A stretch of DNA of 51,754 nt, taken from positions 1 through 51,754 of the forward strand of contig CAIRSA010000441.1 in assembly GCA_903881085.1 (NCBI GenBank). Direction: 5' to 3'. The translations under genes and the position numbers were made by a program. A model generated the notes under the pieces. The model saw nothing but the letters and a program-made list of their open reading frames with translations. It did no database searches and was not told where the DNA came from. Of this stretch, positions 26,909 to 35,674 are shown in pieces. This DNA comes from an uncultured Acidobacteriia bacterium (GTDB lineage: Bacteria > Acidobacteriota > Terriglobia > Bryobacterales > Bryobacteraceae). Position 1 is the stretch's first letter, and every line of letters starts with the position of its first letter.

Positions 26909-27789
26909 GATTCTCGACCTCCACATTGGCTGCTGGCTCTGAGATAGTCCCGTGGCTTGCCGCGACTGGGGAACTGGCGTACTCGCCCAAATCGCCGCCA
27001 GAGCGCGACTACTTTTTTCAGTATTCTTGGATCATTCCTGGAATATTTGACTCCGGTACAAACATACGGAACCACTACTGGTTCGGCTCTCCGTCAAGAG
27101 AAAATCTGGAAGTAGCGATGCTTTTCCGATTCTGGAATAGGGCCAGGCAGGGTGGTTATGACGCCCTGTACGAGTCGAATGGAAAGGTTGGGTCATCGGC
27201 GGATGTGACCGCGCCGCTCGCAGCTTTCCGTCACATGGACGTCCCTTCGTTCCGGAGCGGAGAAGAACGTCTCATCCTGATGCAGCACGGCAGCTATTAC
27301 ATCGGCGATATCCAATGCCAGCCATTAGTGGATCGTGGCGAGGCCGTGCTTTACAGGGGAATTCAGAAAACGGAAACGTACCTGCTCCACAGACTGACCA
27401 CCGAAGAAGTACGCGTGGGGCTGATGAACGTCCACGCCCAAAGCCTGACAGATTCCGTTGTCTCGTTCAACGCCGTCCACTGTAATCTGGTCCGGTGCGA
27501 AACGGAGTTTCTGAATGACCGGAGCTTCATCCTCGGCGGCCTTTGCCGGCAAGCGGGCCTCGAACCGGATGACCATCCGATTCGATCCGCGCTCTATTCC
27601 GGGTATGCACTGGAGCAATGGTGCGCCTCCCGGAAGTTCGGGCCCAATTATGTCAAGTTCCGGACGCCACTCACAAACATCCGCATTACGTCTTTTGTGG
27701 GTAACGAGACCGAGGTCAAGGTGATTGACCCAAACAAGCTTGAGGTAATGGAGACAGTGGGCTGCAAGGTGCGCGAAGTGTACACTTGA
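26905..27789 (+). CDS. unrecognised protein with ADP-ribosyltransferase-like motifs
   Basis: A 294-residue protein that I do not recognise by full-length similarity. Two features recall R-S-E type ADP-ribosyltransferases: VLYRG (R151), like the NAD-binding arginine strand, and near the C-terminus GNETEVKVIDPNKLEVME (E268-x-E270), like the ExE motif followed by the final strand. A serine for the middle motif could be S187 (VVSFN), which is weak. The start is TTG at 26905, overlapping the oxygenase stop as TTGA, with AAGGTGG upstream; there is no alternative ATG before residue 72. It lies in a two-gene cassette between an intron remnant and a recombinase remnant. It could be a toxin-like or modifying enzyme; that is inference. 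Confidence 0.45.
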   Translation: MRFSTSTLAAGSEIVPWLAATGELAYSPKSPPERDYFFQYSWIIPGIFDSGTNIRNHYWFGSPSRENLEVAMLFRFWNRARQGGYDALYESNGKVGSSADVTAPLAAFRHMDVPSFRSGEERLILMQHGSYYIGDIQCQPLVDRGEAVLYRGIQKTETYLLHRLTTEEVRVGLMNVHAQSLTDSVVSFNAVHCNLVRCETEFLNDRSFILGGLCRQAGLEPDDHPIRSALYSGYALEQWCASRKFGPNYVKFRTPLTNIRITSFVGNETEVKVIDPNKLEVMETVGCKVREVYT

Positions 27790-27883
27790 GGACGTGGTAA
27801 GGGGCATCGGTCAGATCTAACTGTCTAAGAATCGAATCCGGAATCACCCATGAACCTATTAACCGGTCAATCTTTGCCCATTT

Positions 27884-28255
27884 TCAGGTGAGATTGAGTT
27901 TGAGGACTAAGGCGATAATCTTGGTGAGTCGGTTAGTGAGGCAGTCAAGGATTTTTCGGTTAGCCTCTGGCGATAACGAGCGGCGGAAGATTTCCAAGGC
28001 GTGTTGTGCCCCGAGTAGGGAGTCGAGAAAGACTTGGCGGCCAGTGCGAGAGGAAGAACTTAACAACTTCGGTTGTGGTGCCAGGTGGCGAGGCTTTGAG
28101 GTGGCCAGATGAAACCCGCGCTGGATATCGTTCAAAGTGATGTCGACATAGAGCATGGTCATGTCGGGCGAAGTGTGTCCGAGAAGTTTCATCACGGAGG
28201 GGATGCTCACCCCCGAACGGAGCATCTCGGTGGCATAGGCGCCACTATGCCGCGC
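27884..28255 (-). pseudogene. tyrosine recombinase/integrase, C-terminal remnant
   Basis: The minus strand encodes the end of a tyrosine recombinase catalytic domain: ARHSGAYATEMLRSGVSIPS, then VMKLLGHTSPDMTMLYVDIT, corresponding to the box II H-x-x-R region (first histidine replaced), the LGH motif and the nucleophilic tyrosine. Similarity begins near 28255; the reading frame continues upstream to 28348 but that part is unlike integrases. The catalytic domain's first half and the DNA-binding domain are absent, so it is not functional. It marks the right side of the oxygenase cassette as a former mobile element or integration site. Confidence 0.72.
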
Positions 28256-28767
28256 GTTGACGATCCTGCCAACTGGAGAAACCAGAGAATTGGTACCAGA
28301 AAACGTGGGGTTCGACCTCAACCCCGGGGGTTGAGCGCAGCCTCCCAAGGAGTCTCATTTCCAACCCGAGAGAGGACTGAACACGCAGAAATCAATGGAA
28401 TGTGGCGGATACACGCGAAAGCGGCGACAGCCGCTGCTGTCAGGATAACGGGCCTGGAAATTTGGAACGCGGACGGTATGGCTCCCCGAAAAATCGACTT
28501 TCAAACCCGCTCTTTAAATAGTTCTTGATGATTCCGCTGTCAGGATTAATTCCCCAATTGAGACTCAGATATGGGATGAGTATGGAGGATTTCCCGTGTT
28601 TTAATCAGCGGGTATGCAAGTCGCCGCCGTGCGTTTCCCTGGAGATGTAGCAGCTTGCGAAAACCCAAAGGTCGCATGAGGACTCGACTTCGAACGTCTG
28701 GAGTCCAGTTATCTCCCCTGATGGCCCTGGGATTGGGCGTTCGGTGCAAACGGGGCCGCGGACCGCA
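28256..28767. other. 512-bp spacer after the integrase remnant
   Basis: No gene is supported. The 11-mer GCTGTCAGGAT occurs twice exactly 100 bp apart (28436-28446 and 28536-28546); the left copy is also the right arm of a 6-bp hairpin (28426-28441, GACAGC-CGCT-GCTGTC). The remaining 220 bp lies downstream of the response regulator stop and shows nothing clear. Confidence 0.4.
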
Positions 28768-29424
28768 CTACACAAGCCCTTCCCTGATGGCCTTTGACAC
28801 CGCGGCCGTATTTGTCGTCACCTGGAGCTTTTCATAGACGCGGCGGATGTGGGTGATCACGGTGTGCACGCTCACTCCAAGCTCGCCTGCGATCTCCTTT
28901 TTGAGCAGTCCTCGCACCATCAACTCGAGCACGTCCCGTTCACGGCTGGTAAGAGAGTAATTGAGAGCCGAGGGTTGTCTCGACGCGATGGACGAGAACC
29001 TTTCCAGCACGAGCTTCGCCACACGAGGAGTCATGGGCGCGCCCCCTTCCATCACCTGCCGGATGGCGTCGGCCAGTTCCGTGATACTTGCGGTTTTGAG
29101 CAGGTATCCGGAGGCGCCGGCGCAGATGGCGGCAAATATCTTCTGCGGGTCGTCGAAGACGGTCAGGATCAGGATCTTCACGCCGGGGCAGAGTTCGCGA
29201 ATGCGCTCCATGGCCGAGATTCCATCCAAGCCGGGGAGACCAACGTCGAGGAGGAGGACATCGGGATGAGGGTGCGTTCCGAGCGCCGGCAGGGCCTGCT
29301 CAAACGAATGGAAACTCCGCGGGCACGTCATGCCGCCGGCGCGGTCAATGGCTCGTGTGACGCTGGCGCGGTAGGCATCGTTATCTTCGATGAGCCAGAC
29401 TGTTAACTGGACTTGTGCGGTCAT
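28768..29424 (-). CDS. NarL/FixJ-type response regulator
   Basis: A 218-residue two-component regulator. The receiver domain (about 7-125) has the acidic pair E13/D14, the phospho-acceptor D60 in LLLDVGLPG and a K in GYLLKTA. The C-terminal LuxR-type helix-turn-helix runs from about SLTSRERDVLELMVRG to HTVITHIRRVYEKLQV. The ATG at 29424 overlaps the stop of the upstream histidine kinase (ATGA), so the pair is translationally coupled and the kinase is its obvious partner. It is expected to act on the promoter region between the kinase and the TonB-dependent receptor at 31564. Confidence 0.92.
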   Translation of the reverse strand: MTAQVQLTVWLIEDNDAYRASVTRAIDRAGGMTCPRSFHSFEQALPALGTHPHPDVLLLDVGLPGLDGISAMERIRELCPGVKILILTVFDDPQKIFAAICAGASGYLLKTASITELADAIRQVMEGGAPMTPRVAKLVLERFSSIASRQPSALNYSLTSRERDVLELMVRGLLKKEIAGELGVSVHTVITHIRRVYEKLQVTTNTAAVSKAIREGLV

Positions 29425-31439
29425 GGAGTGGGCACTCGAAAACAAACCTCGGAACCTTCGCCGCTGAGGCTCTGGAAGGTTGCCTCCCCGTTCAATCGCT
29501 TCGCCCGATTGCAGATGTTGCCGAGGCCATGGCCACGATCGCCGGCGGCTGGATCAAAGCCGCATCCATTGTCGTTGATGCGAAACGCAAAATTCCGTGT
29601 GCCGGCTTCGATCTCCACGCGAACCTCGCTGGCGCCGGAGTGGCGCGCCGCATTGTAAAGAGCCTCCTTGAAGGCGAAGAGCACATTGCGCCGGAAGTCG
29701 AGCGGCAGCTTGCCATCCTCCAATGGCAGGGAGACCTTCAGGGTATGGTGTGAGTTGGGGAGGAGGCGCCGTGTTACATCGCGCATCTGGTTGATGAGTT
29801 CGCTGGCGCTGACGCTTCTGGTGTCGAGGAGCCAGATGATATCGCGCATGGAGTCGGCTGTGGACCCCGCGACCTGTTCGATGTCCCGAAGATCCTGGAG
29901 CGTACTTTCCGTCACGCCGTCAGAGATCTGCGCGATCTGGCTGGTGAGGCGAATACTGCCCAATGAACTGCCAATCTCATCATGCAAGTCCCGCGCAAGT
30001 CTGGCGCGCAGGTCCCGCAGTTGCCGTTCCCGCTGGCGGCGCGAGGAGAGGATGGCGATAAGCAGGCCCACGGCGAGCAGCACCGCCAGGCCCATGCCGC
30101 CGTAAGCGGCCGAAGTGCGATACCGGTCGCGCAGTTCGGTCTGACGGCTGGTTAAACCAGCCAATCGCCGATCCAGGGCACCGCGCTCGGACAGGCCAAG
30201 GAGCCAGGTGGAAAGTCCGGCAATGCGGTACCGGCTGGTGAATCCGTCTACCAGAAACTCCGGGGCCCAGGTGGGACCCTCCGGGTACATTCCCGCGATG
30301 TGCTCAGGGCGGGCTCCCGCGAGAGCGTCTTTGGCCTGCACCGGTGCTCCGAGGGCCACGTTGGTCTGTTTGGAGAACACCTGGAGTTCCGCGAGCGCGA
30401 AGAGGTACCGCTTGGGAGGGTCGTTGACGTCGTGAAGCCTGGTTGCGGTGACTCTCACAAATCGCGCCCGAACGCCGCGGCCCGGAATGGAGATAAGGTT
30501 GTCGCCCGGGTTCAGAAAATCGGCCGACGAGTGGTCGGCGAGAATCACAGGACTGTGGAATGATCCCTCGTCGGCCGCCTCGACTCGAAAACGAACGGGG
30601 AAGCCGTAGCCCGGCGCGGGGCTGTCGTGGGGATGAGCTGGCAGCAGCCGGACTTCATCAATGGGGGTAATTCTACCCAGATCCACCTGCACCCACTTCG
30701 TGATATCGGCAACGGTCTCGGGTCGCGAACAGTAGCCGTGCGTCCGGCTCTTCTGCCAGCCGATGGGCATACCGAGGTCCGACTGGAAGTCGACGAGATT
30801 CTCCTCCATCCAGACAGGGGGGGTGCGGGTGGAAAGTCCGCCGAAAGGATGGACAGCAGCGCCGGCGGCGACGTTTCTGTCACCCGAAACGACGAACACC
30901 TCGCCGAGCGCGAGCAGCCAGATGTTATCTGCCTGCCGCCATCGTTGATCCGCATGCACGCGCACGTAGCGGGCACGCAGCCCGCCGGCTGAAGCGACGT
31001 AGGGGTATGGCCCCGGATTCGGGTAGTCGCTCGCCGTCTCCCGGGCAATTACTTTGTATGTCCTGAACTCGGGATCATCGGACAGGTCGATGTGGAAGCG
31101 CTGGGGGAAGCCGTAGCCCGAACCAACCATGCCGACGCCTTGAGCGGGGACCAGCGCCACAAGGTCGATGGAGTAGGCCTCATGCAGGTCTAGTATTACC
31201 CAAAACGGCTTTTTGGGAATTGGAGTATAGGTGCTGTGATATCCGCGCCGGACCCAGGAGTTTCCGAGGGTCAGCGGCGGCAGGAACTTCAACTGTGATT
31301 GCACCTGCCTGATGGATTGCTCGATGGTTTTTGACTCAGGCCCGGCCAGCATGGCGCCAAGACTCTCTCGAGGCCCCGCCAGAAGCGGCGCCGCAGCCGG
31401 CCAAAGAAAGAGAGTGAGCCAAGCGGGCAATCTGGCCAT
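29421..31439 (-). CDS. sensor histidine kinase with two discoidin-like sensor domains
   Basis: A 672-residue membrane kinase. A signal peptide or anchor (MARLPAWLTLFLWPAAAPLL) precedes two F5/8-type (galactose-binding-like) domains, about 58-185 and 208-357, shown by paired W-V-x-x-D-L-G / ARYVRV and ARFVRV motifs. A membrane helix (about 446-465) leads to a HisKA_3 domain with phospho-acceptor H486 (ARDLHDEIGSSLGSIRL) and an HATPase_c domain (N596 in EALYNAARHSG, DNGCGFD, GHGLGNI). Discoidin folds bind sugars, so it probably senses carbohydrate in the periplasm. The ATG at 31439 follows GGAG at 6 bases; longer frames lack the leader. It is coupled to the response regulator. A decayed copy of its 5' end lies at 35195-35361. 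Confidence 0.9.
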   Translation of the reverse strand: MARLPAWLTLFLWPAAAPLLAGPRESLGAMLAGPESKTIEQSIRQVQSQLKFLPPLTLGNSWVRRGYHSTYTPIPKKPFWVILDLHEAYSIDLVALVPAQGVGMVGSGYGFPQRFHIDLSDDPEFRTYKVIARETASDYPNPGPYPYVASAGGLRARYVRVHADQRWRQADNIWLLALGEVFVVSGDRNVAAGAAVHPFGGLSTRTPPVWMEENLVDFQSDLGMPIGWQKSRTHGYCSRPETVADITKWVQVDLGRITPIDEVRLLPAHPHDSPAPGYGFPVRFRVEAADEGSFHSPVILADHSSADFLNPGDNLISIPGRGVRARFVRVTATRLHDVNDPPKRYLFALAELQVFSKQTNVALGAPVQAKDALAGARPEHIAGMYPEGPTWAPEFLVDGFTSRYRIAGLSTWLLGLSERGALDRRLAGLTSRQTELRDRYRTSAAYGGMGLAVLLAVGLLIAILSSRRQRERQLRDLRARLARDLHDEIGSSLGSIRLTSQIAQISDGVTESTLQDLRDIEQVAGSTADSMRDIIWLLDTRSVSASELINQMRDVTRRLLPNSHHTLKVSLPLEDGKLPLDFRRNVLFAFKEALYNAARHSGASEVRVEIEAGTRNFAFRINDNGCGFDPAAGDRGHGLGNICNRAKRLNGEATFQSLSGEGSEVCFRVPTP

Positions 31440-31563
31440 GATGGTCTCCGGACCACTCAATTGTATTCCAATCCGCATCATCAGGGGCTCGGTTCTGCAT
31501 CGCACGATGATGCGATATCGCTTCCCGCAGGCTGCACCTAAATTAATTGCAGGGGGTCTTCAA
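31440..31563. promoter_or_regulatory. divergent control region with palindrome GCGATATCGC
   Basis: This 124-bp spacer separates the kinase (minus) and receptor (plus). It carries a perfect 10-bp palindrome GCGATATCGC (31512-31521) and is repeated at 35362-35470 with two long near-identical blocks: one spanning GGTCTCCGGACCACTCAATT and onward, one around CACGATGATGCGATATCGC. Conservation of these blocks in an otherwise decayed copy suggests binding sites, most likely for the cognate response regulator. Confidence 0.55.
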
Positions 31564-34500
31564 ATGAGTCCACGAACGATTCAGCAATGGCTAAGGCGCC
31601 AGCAAGTCCTAGCTCTTGCCTTCGCTTTTCTCGCATTGGGGCCGGTTGTCCTGACCGCTCAGGAGTACCGCGCGACACTGCTCGGCACAGTCACCGATCC
31701 GGCGGGAGCCGTAGTTCCCGAGGCAAGAGTCACGATTGTGAACACTGGTACGGGTGTGCTTTCGGAGACGAAGACCACCGGCGACGGGTACTACATTGTT
31801 CCGTTCCTCCTCCCTGGTAACTACCGGCTGACGGTGGAGCGGGCAGGCTTTAAAACTACCGATCGCAACGCGATCCAATTGCGCACCAGTGAGCGTGTGC
31901 GCATCGACGTCAAGCTGAATGTGGGCGAGCTAAGTGAACGCATCACAGTTACATCGGAATCTCCACTGCTTGAGACAGCCAGTGCCGAGCGCGGCCAGGT
32001 TACCGGAACCGCGGCGCTAACAATATTGCCGATCAAAGGGAACAATCCGTGGCAGCAGGTCGCACTGGCGCCGGGCGTGCTCGACGGCAACAATCCAGTC
32101 AATTACCGCCAACAGGATACATCAACCACCGTTTCCATTAACGGCGGCCGCAGCAACGTAGTCGGATCCTCATCAAACCCATTCCTGAACGAAAAGCAGA
32201 TCGACGGCCAGGGAAGAGACATTGGTGGCGGAGCGATCCCCATCGAAGCCGTCGCGGAGATAAAGGTCGTGACCAGTATGTACGACGCCCAGTACGGGCA
32301 CACCAGCGGCGGGGTCATCGCGATGTCGATCAAGTCCGGAACAAACCAGTTGCATGGGGCGGCCTACTGGATCTTCACGCGCACGGCCCTGACCGCGAAC
32401 TCCTTTTCCAACAATTCAACGGGCACAGCCCGGACCCTGGCCCACAAAGACGAGTACGGCTTCGAACTGGACGGCCCAGTATTCCTGCCGAAGGTTTACA
32501 ACGGGAAAGACCGGACATTCTTTACCTTCTCGATGGAGAAATGGAAGGAAACCAAACCGGGGTCGGCGCTGACAACCGTACCCACGGCACTCGAGAGAGC
32601 TGGCGACTTTTCCCAGAGCTATCTGAATGCAACTACTCCCTACACCATCTACGATCCACTGACCTTGACACCCAATCCTTCGTTCGATCCAACTAAGTCG
32701 ATCACCCTCACCAACCTCCAATACATTCGGACGCCTTTTGCGGGCAACGTAGTCCCGCAGGCCCGGATGAACCCGGTCGGGCTGAATGTTCTAAAGTTCA
32801 TCCCGCTACCGAGTGGAGCGGGCAATGCCTTTACGCACGCCAATAATTTCTATGGCCCGGCTGGCAATCAGCAATTGGACGACTTTAAGTTCCTTGTCGC
32901 CCGCGTGGACCATAATTTCAATCCCAAATGGAAGATGTACGCACGCTACGACATGCACGACCGCGCCATCGTAAACGACAATGGCATCAATGGCTGGGGG
33001 ACGCAATTCGACCCTGTCTTTACCAATATCAATCATTCTCACGCCGCAGTGGTTGACCTGGTTGGCGTTCTGAATTCGAAAACGATTCTCAACCTGAAGG
33101 TGGGAACGAATTTCACTTTTGGCCGCTACGCCCTTCCCCGTCCGGCATTTGATCAGGTCAAGCAACTCGGCTTGCCGCCGGCGCTGGTCAATCAGCTAGA
33201 CGTCAACGACAGATTCCCAGGTTTTTCGCTGCAAAACTACAGTGGCATTTCATCCAGCGACAGATTGACCCCCTTGACTAACCTCGACGTGGGAAACGCG
33301 AATGCAAGCCTGGTGCGGACCCAGGGGGCGCATTCGATTCACGTTGGTTTCGAGTACCGGCCCCAATATTACGGTAACCTTCCATTCGGCGGCAGCGCCG
33401 GGTCCTACAGTTTCAACCGGAGTTGGACAAGCTCGAACCCGAATGTCGATAACACAGCCACCGGGAACGCGGTTGCGTCCATGTTGCTCGGTTATCTGGG
33501 CAGCGCCTCGGCGACGCACAACACGGGCGCTTCCTTGAGCTGGCGTTACCTGGTAGGGTACTTCCAGGATGACTGGCGTCTCAATCGGCGTCTGATCGTG
33601 AACTGGGGCCTGCGGTGGGATTACGAATCTCCCGTTACGGAGCGGTGGAACCGGCAAATCCGGGGCTTCGACTACAACTCTCCGAGTCCACTCCGGGTTC
33701 CAGGCCTGAACTTGACCGGCGGGCTGCTCTTTGCTGGTGTGAATGGCCAGCCGAGGGGTGCATTTAATCCCGATCGCGAGAACTGGCAGCCCCGCCTCGG
33801 CGTAGCATACAAGCTTTCGGATCGCAGGCCAGTTGTCTTCCGCGGCGGCATCGGACGTGTCTTCCTTCCCACGTCGCAAACCGGTTTATCGGAATCCGGC
33901 GCAAGTACCCCGTGGGGGGCCACAACGGCCGCTACAACGAGCACGGCTGCCTTTATGCCGGCCGCCACATTTACGAACCCGTTTCCGACCGGGCTCCTCG
34001 CGGCCTCGGGTGCGTCGCAAGGCTTGGCGACACTGGTCGGAACGAGTCTCGGTGTCAACGATTTGGCGCGTCATACCCCCCTAATGTGGCAATACTCAGC
34101 AGCCTTCCAATATGAACTGATCCCGGGCCTGCTGCTGGAAGTGGGGTATTCGGGTAGCAACACGCGTTGGCTGCCGGTGAGCAGAAGTCTGAAATACTAT
34201 AGCCTGGATCAACTGGCTCTCGGCCAGCCCTACCTGAATGCCGCAGTTACCAATCCGTTCTACGGCATTCTTCCCGCCAGCACATCGCTTGGCTCTCAAG
34301 CAACCATCAGCAGAGGGGCGTTACTGCAACCCTACCCGCAGTTTTCCGGCTTGACCAGCGTCAACAACTCCTTTGGCTATAGCTGGTATAACAGCCTGCA
34401 AGTTCGCGTAGAGCATCGCATGAAGCACGGCTTGTGGTTCCAGGCCGGCTACACCCTCTCGAAGAACCTGGAGGCGGTGAGCTTGCTGAATCCACAGGAT

Positions 34501-35058
34501 ATAAACATGAGCCGGCAAAAAGCCATTTACGACAGGCCGCAACGGTTTGTTACGAGTGTCACGTACCACCTGCCGGTGGGCCCGAAGACCGGGCTGCTTA
34601 GTCACGGCCTGATCTCGCACATCGTCGGCGGATGGGATCTTTCGGCGGAAGGCTTTGTTCAGTCAGGCCTTCCCCTTCAGTGGTCCGGCGGAGGGTATAG
34701 CCTTTCCGGAAACCCCGCGCTCAGCAGCGGCCAATCGCTCAGCCACTGGTTCGATACAACAACGGGTGCGGGCAACATGTGGGTCGCGCTGCCCGCCGGA
34801 TCGCTTCGCGTGATCCCGCTGGTCAGTCAGAATATTCGGACCCCGACGATGCCCCAATTCAGTGGTGGACTGGCGCGGAGTTTCCAAATTCACGAGCACC
34901 ACAAGCTCCAGTTCCGAGCCTTCGCGTTCAACTTTGCGAACACGCCCGTATTCGGTGCACCCAACACGGACCCAGCCTCGAGCTTGTTCGGCCGCGTAAC
35001 ACTGACCCAAACGAATTTGCCGAGACTGGTGGACCTCAGCTTGCGTTACTCGTTCTGA
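31564..35058 (+). CDS. TonB-dependent receptor (Oar-like), divergent from the sensor kinase
   Basis: A 1164-residue outer-membrane receptor. The ATG at 31564 follows AGGGGGT and opens a signal peptide (QVLALAFAFLALGPVVLTAQ); an in-frame start at 31312 would run through the promoter region. A carboxypeptidase-regulatory domain follows (YRATLLGTVTDPAGAVVPEA, FLLPGNYRLTVERAGFK), then plug and barrel, ending in phenylalanine (LSLRYSF). The gene faces the discoidin kinase gene, so expression is probably induced by the sensed carbohydrate, making it the likely importer for that glycan. No SusD-like partner is present. Confidence 0.9.
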   Translation: MSPRTIQQWLRRQQVLALAFAFLALGPVVLTAQEYRATLLGTVTDPAGAVVPEARVTIVNTGTGVLSETKTTGDGYYIVPFLLPGNYRLTVERAGFKTTDRNAIQLRTSERVRIDVKLNVGELSERITVTSESPLLETASAERGQVTGTAALTILPIKGNNPWQQVALAPGVLDGNNPVNYRQQDTSTTVSINGGRSNVVGSSSNPFLNEKQIDGQGRDIGGGAIPIEAVAEIKVVTSMYDAQYGHTSGGVIAMSIKSGTNQLHGAAYWIFTRTALTANSFSNNSTGTARTLAHKDEYGFELDGPVFLPKVYNGKDRTFFTFSMEKWKETKPGSALTTVPTALERAGDFSQSYLNATTPYTIYDPLTLTPNPSFDPTKSITLTNLQYIRTPFAGNVVPQARMNPVGLNVLKFIPLPSGAGNAFTHANNFYGPAGNQQLDDFKFLVARVDHNFNPKWKMYARYDMHDRAIVNDNGINGWGTQFDPVFTNINHSHAAVVDLVGVLNSKTILNLKVGTNFTFGRYALPRPAFDQVKQLGLPPALVNQLDVNDRFPGFSLQNYSGISSSDRLTPLTNLDVGNANASLVRTQGAHSIHVGFEYRPQYYGNLPFGGSAGSYSFNRSWTSSNPNVDNTATGNAVASMLLGYLGSASATHNTGASLSWRYLVGYFQDDWRLNRRLIVNWGLRWDYESPVTERWNRQIRGFDYNSPSPLRVPGLNLTGGLLFAGVNGQPRGAFNPDRENWQPRLGVAYKLSDRRPVVFRGGIGRVFLPTSQTGLSESGASTPWGATTAATTSTAAFMPAATFTNPFPTGLLAASGASQGLATLVGTSLGVNDLARHTPLMWQYSAAFQYELIPGLLLEVGYSGSNTRWLPVSRSLKYYSLDQLALGQPYLNAAVTNPFYGILPASTSLGSQATISRGALLQPYPQFSGLTSVNNSFGYSWYNSLQVRVEHRMKHGLWFQAGYTLSKNLEAVSLLNPQDINMSRQKAIYDRPQRFVTSVTYHLPVGPKTGLLSHGLISHIVGGWDLSAEGFVQSGLPLQWSGGGYSLSGNPALSSGQSLSHWFDTTTGAGNMWVALPAGSLRVIPLVSQNIRTPTMPQFSGGLARSFQIHEHHKLQFRAFAFNFANTPVFGAPNTDPASSLFGRVTLTQTNLPRLVDLSLRYSF

Positions 35059-35194
35059 CAAACAGCGTGAGCTTCCGGTAAGCGTGCGTGACTCGATCTG
35101 ACCCGGCGTGTGTCTTCAGAACCGGATCTGACTCCGCCGACCCAATGATCTCAATAACTTCCAGATAGGATCGCAGTGGCCTCGGGCTCGGGTC

Positions 35195-35361
35195 CAAGCC
35201 GGCACCAGCGCCACAAAGTCGATGGAACGGGCGGCGCGCAGATCGAAGGTGCTGTAATATCCACGCCGGCCCCACGGAGCTTCGGAGGGTCAGCGGCGGC
35301 TGGAGTTGCAACTGTGATTGCACCTGCCTGATGGATACCCCGATGGTCTTTAATCTGGCCA
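35195..35361 (-). pseudogene. decayed copy of the 5' end of the discoidin sensor kinase
   Basis: The minus strand here reads MARLKT...SIRQVQSQLQLQPPLTLR, a shortened form of the kinase N-terminus (SIRQVQSQLKFLPPLTLG), followed out of frame by sequence matching the first discoidin domain (for example ACCAGCGCCACAA-GTCGATGGA). Most of the leader region after MARL is deleted and frameshifts occur, so it is dead. The ribosome site CGGAGACC and the ATG at 35361 are still recognisable, showing that the gene was once complete at this end. Confidence 0.78.
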
Positions 35362-35480
35362 TGACGGTCTCCGGACCACTCAATTGCATTCCAATCCGTG
35401 TTATGAGGGTTTCGATCCTGCCTCACACGATGATGCGATATCGCTTCCACCTGATCGCAACTAAACTAATACTGTCCGAC
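35362..35480 (+). promoter_or_regulatory. duplicated control region upstream of the sugar dehydrogenase genes
   Basis: A second copy of the kinase-receptor spacer. The palindrome GCGATATCGC (35435-35444) and flanking bases, and the block around GGTCTCCGGACCACTCAATT, are nearly unchanged, while intervening bases differ. It now lies about 230 bp before the dehydrogenase gamma gene at 35675. If functional, it would place those genes under the same response regulator; this is inference. Confidence 0.5.
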
Positions 35481-35674
35481 CGAAATGGATTCATAAAAGA
35501 TAAACAAATGCGTTGCTATTTTTCATGCCTTCCGCTCCTTCCGCGAAGCCCGAATGGGGACGCAGACAATGCGACCTTCATCGAGATTTTGTCATCGCGC
35601 CGTACGGGCTGCGACCCGTTTGAGGAGCGGGTCTCACTCCTTTCCGGCTTGGCAGCGGAATTTAGAGGCGCCCC

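Larger units (their letters stand above)
35059..35674. other. 616-bp spacer with a duplicated kinase 5' end and control region
   Basis: No intact gene. Most of it is explained by the decayed duplicate described separately (35195-35480). The last 200 bp before the dehydrogenase start contain a 6-bp hairpin (GACCCG at 35613-35618 with CGGGTC at 35628-35633) and no clear promoter. The first 130 bp after the receptor stop show nothing recognisable. Confidence 0.5.

Noticed and set aside
28546..28749. A 67-codon minus-strand frame after the response regulator
   Set aside because: Basic low-complexity composition, no homology recognised, and no convincing start signal.
35036..35389. Treating this minus-strand frame as an intact 117-residue gene
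   Set aside because: Only the first 30 or so residues resemble the kinase N-terminus; the rest is frameshifted, so it is scored as a pseudogene.
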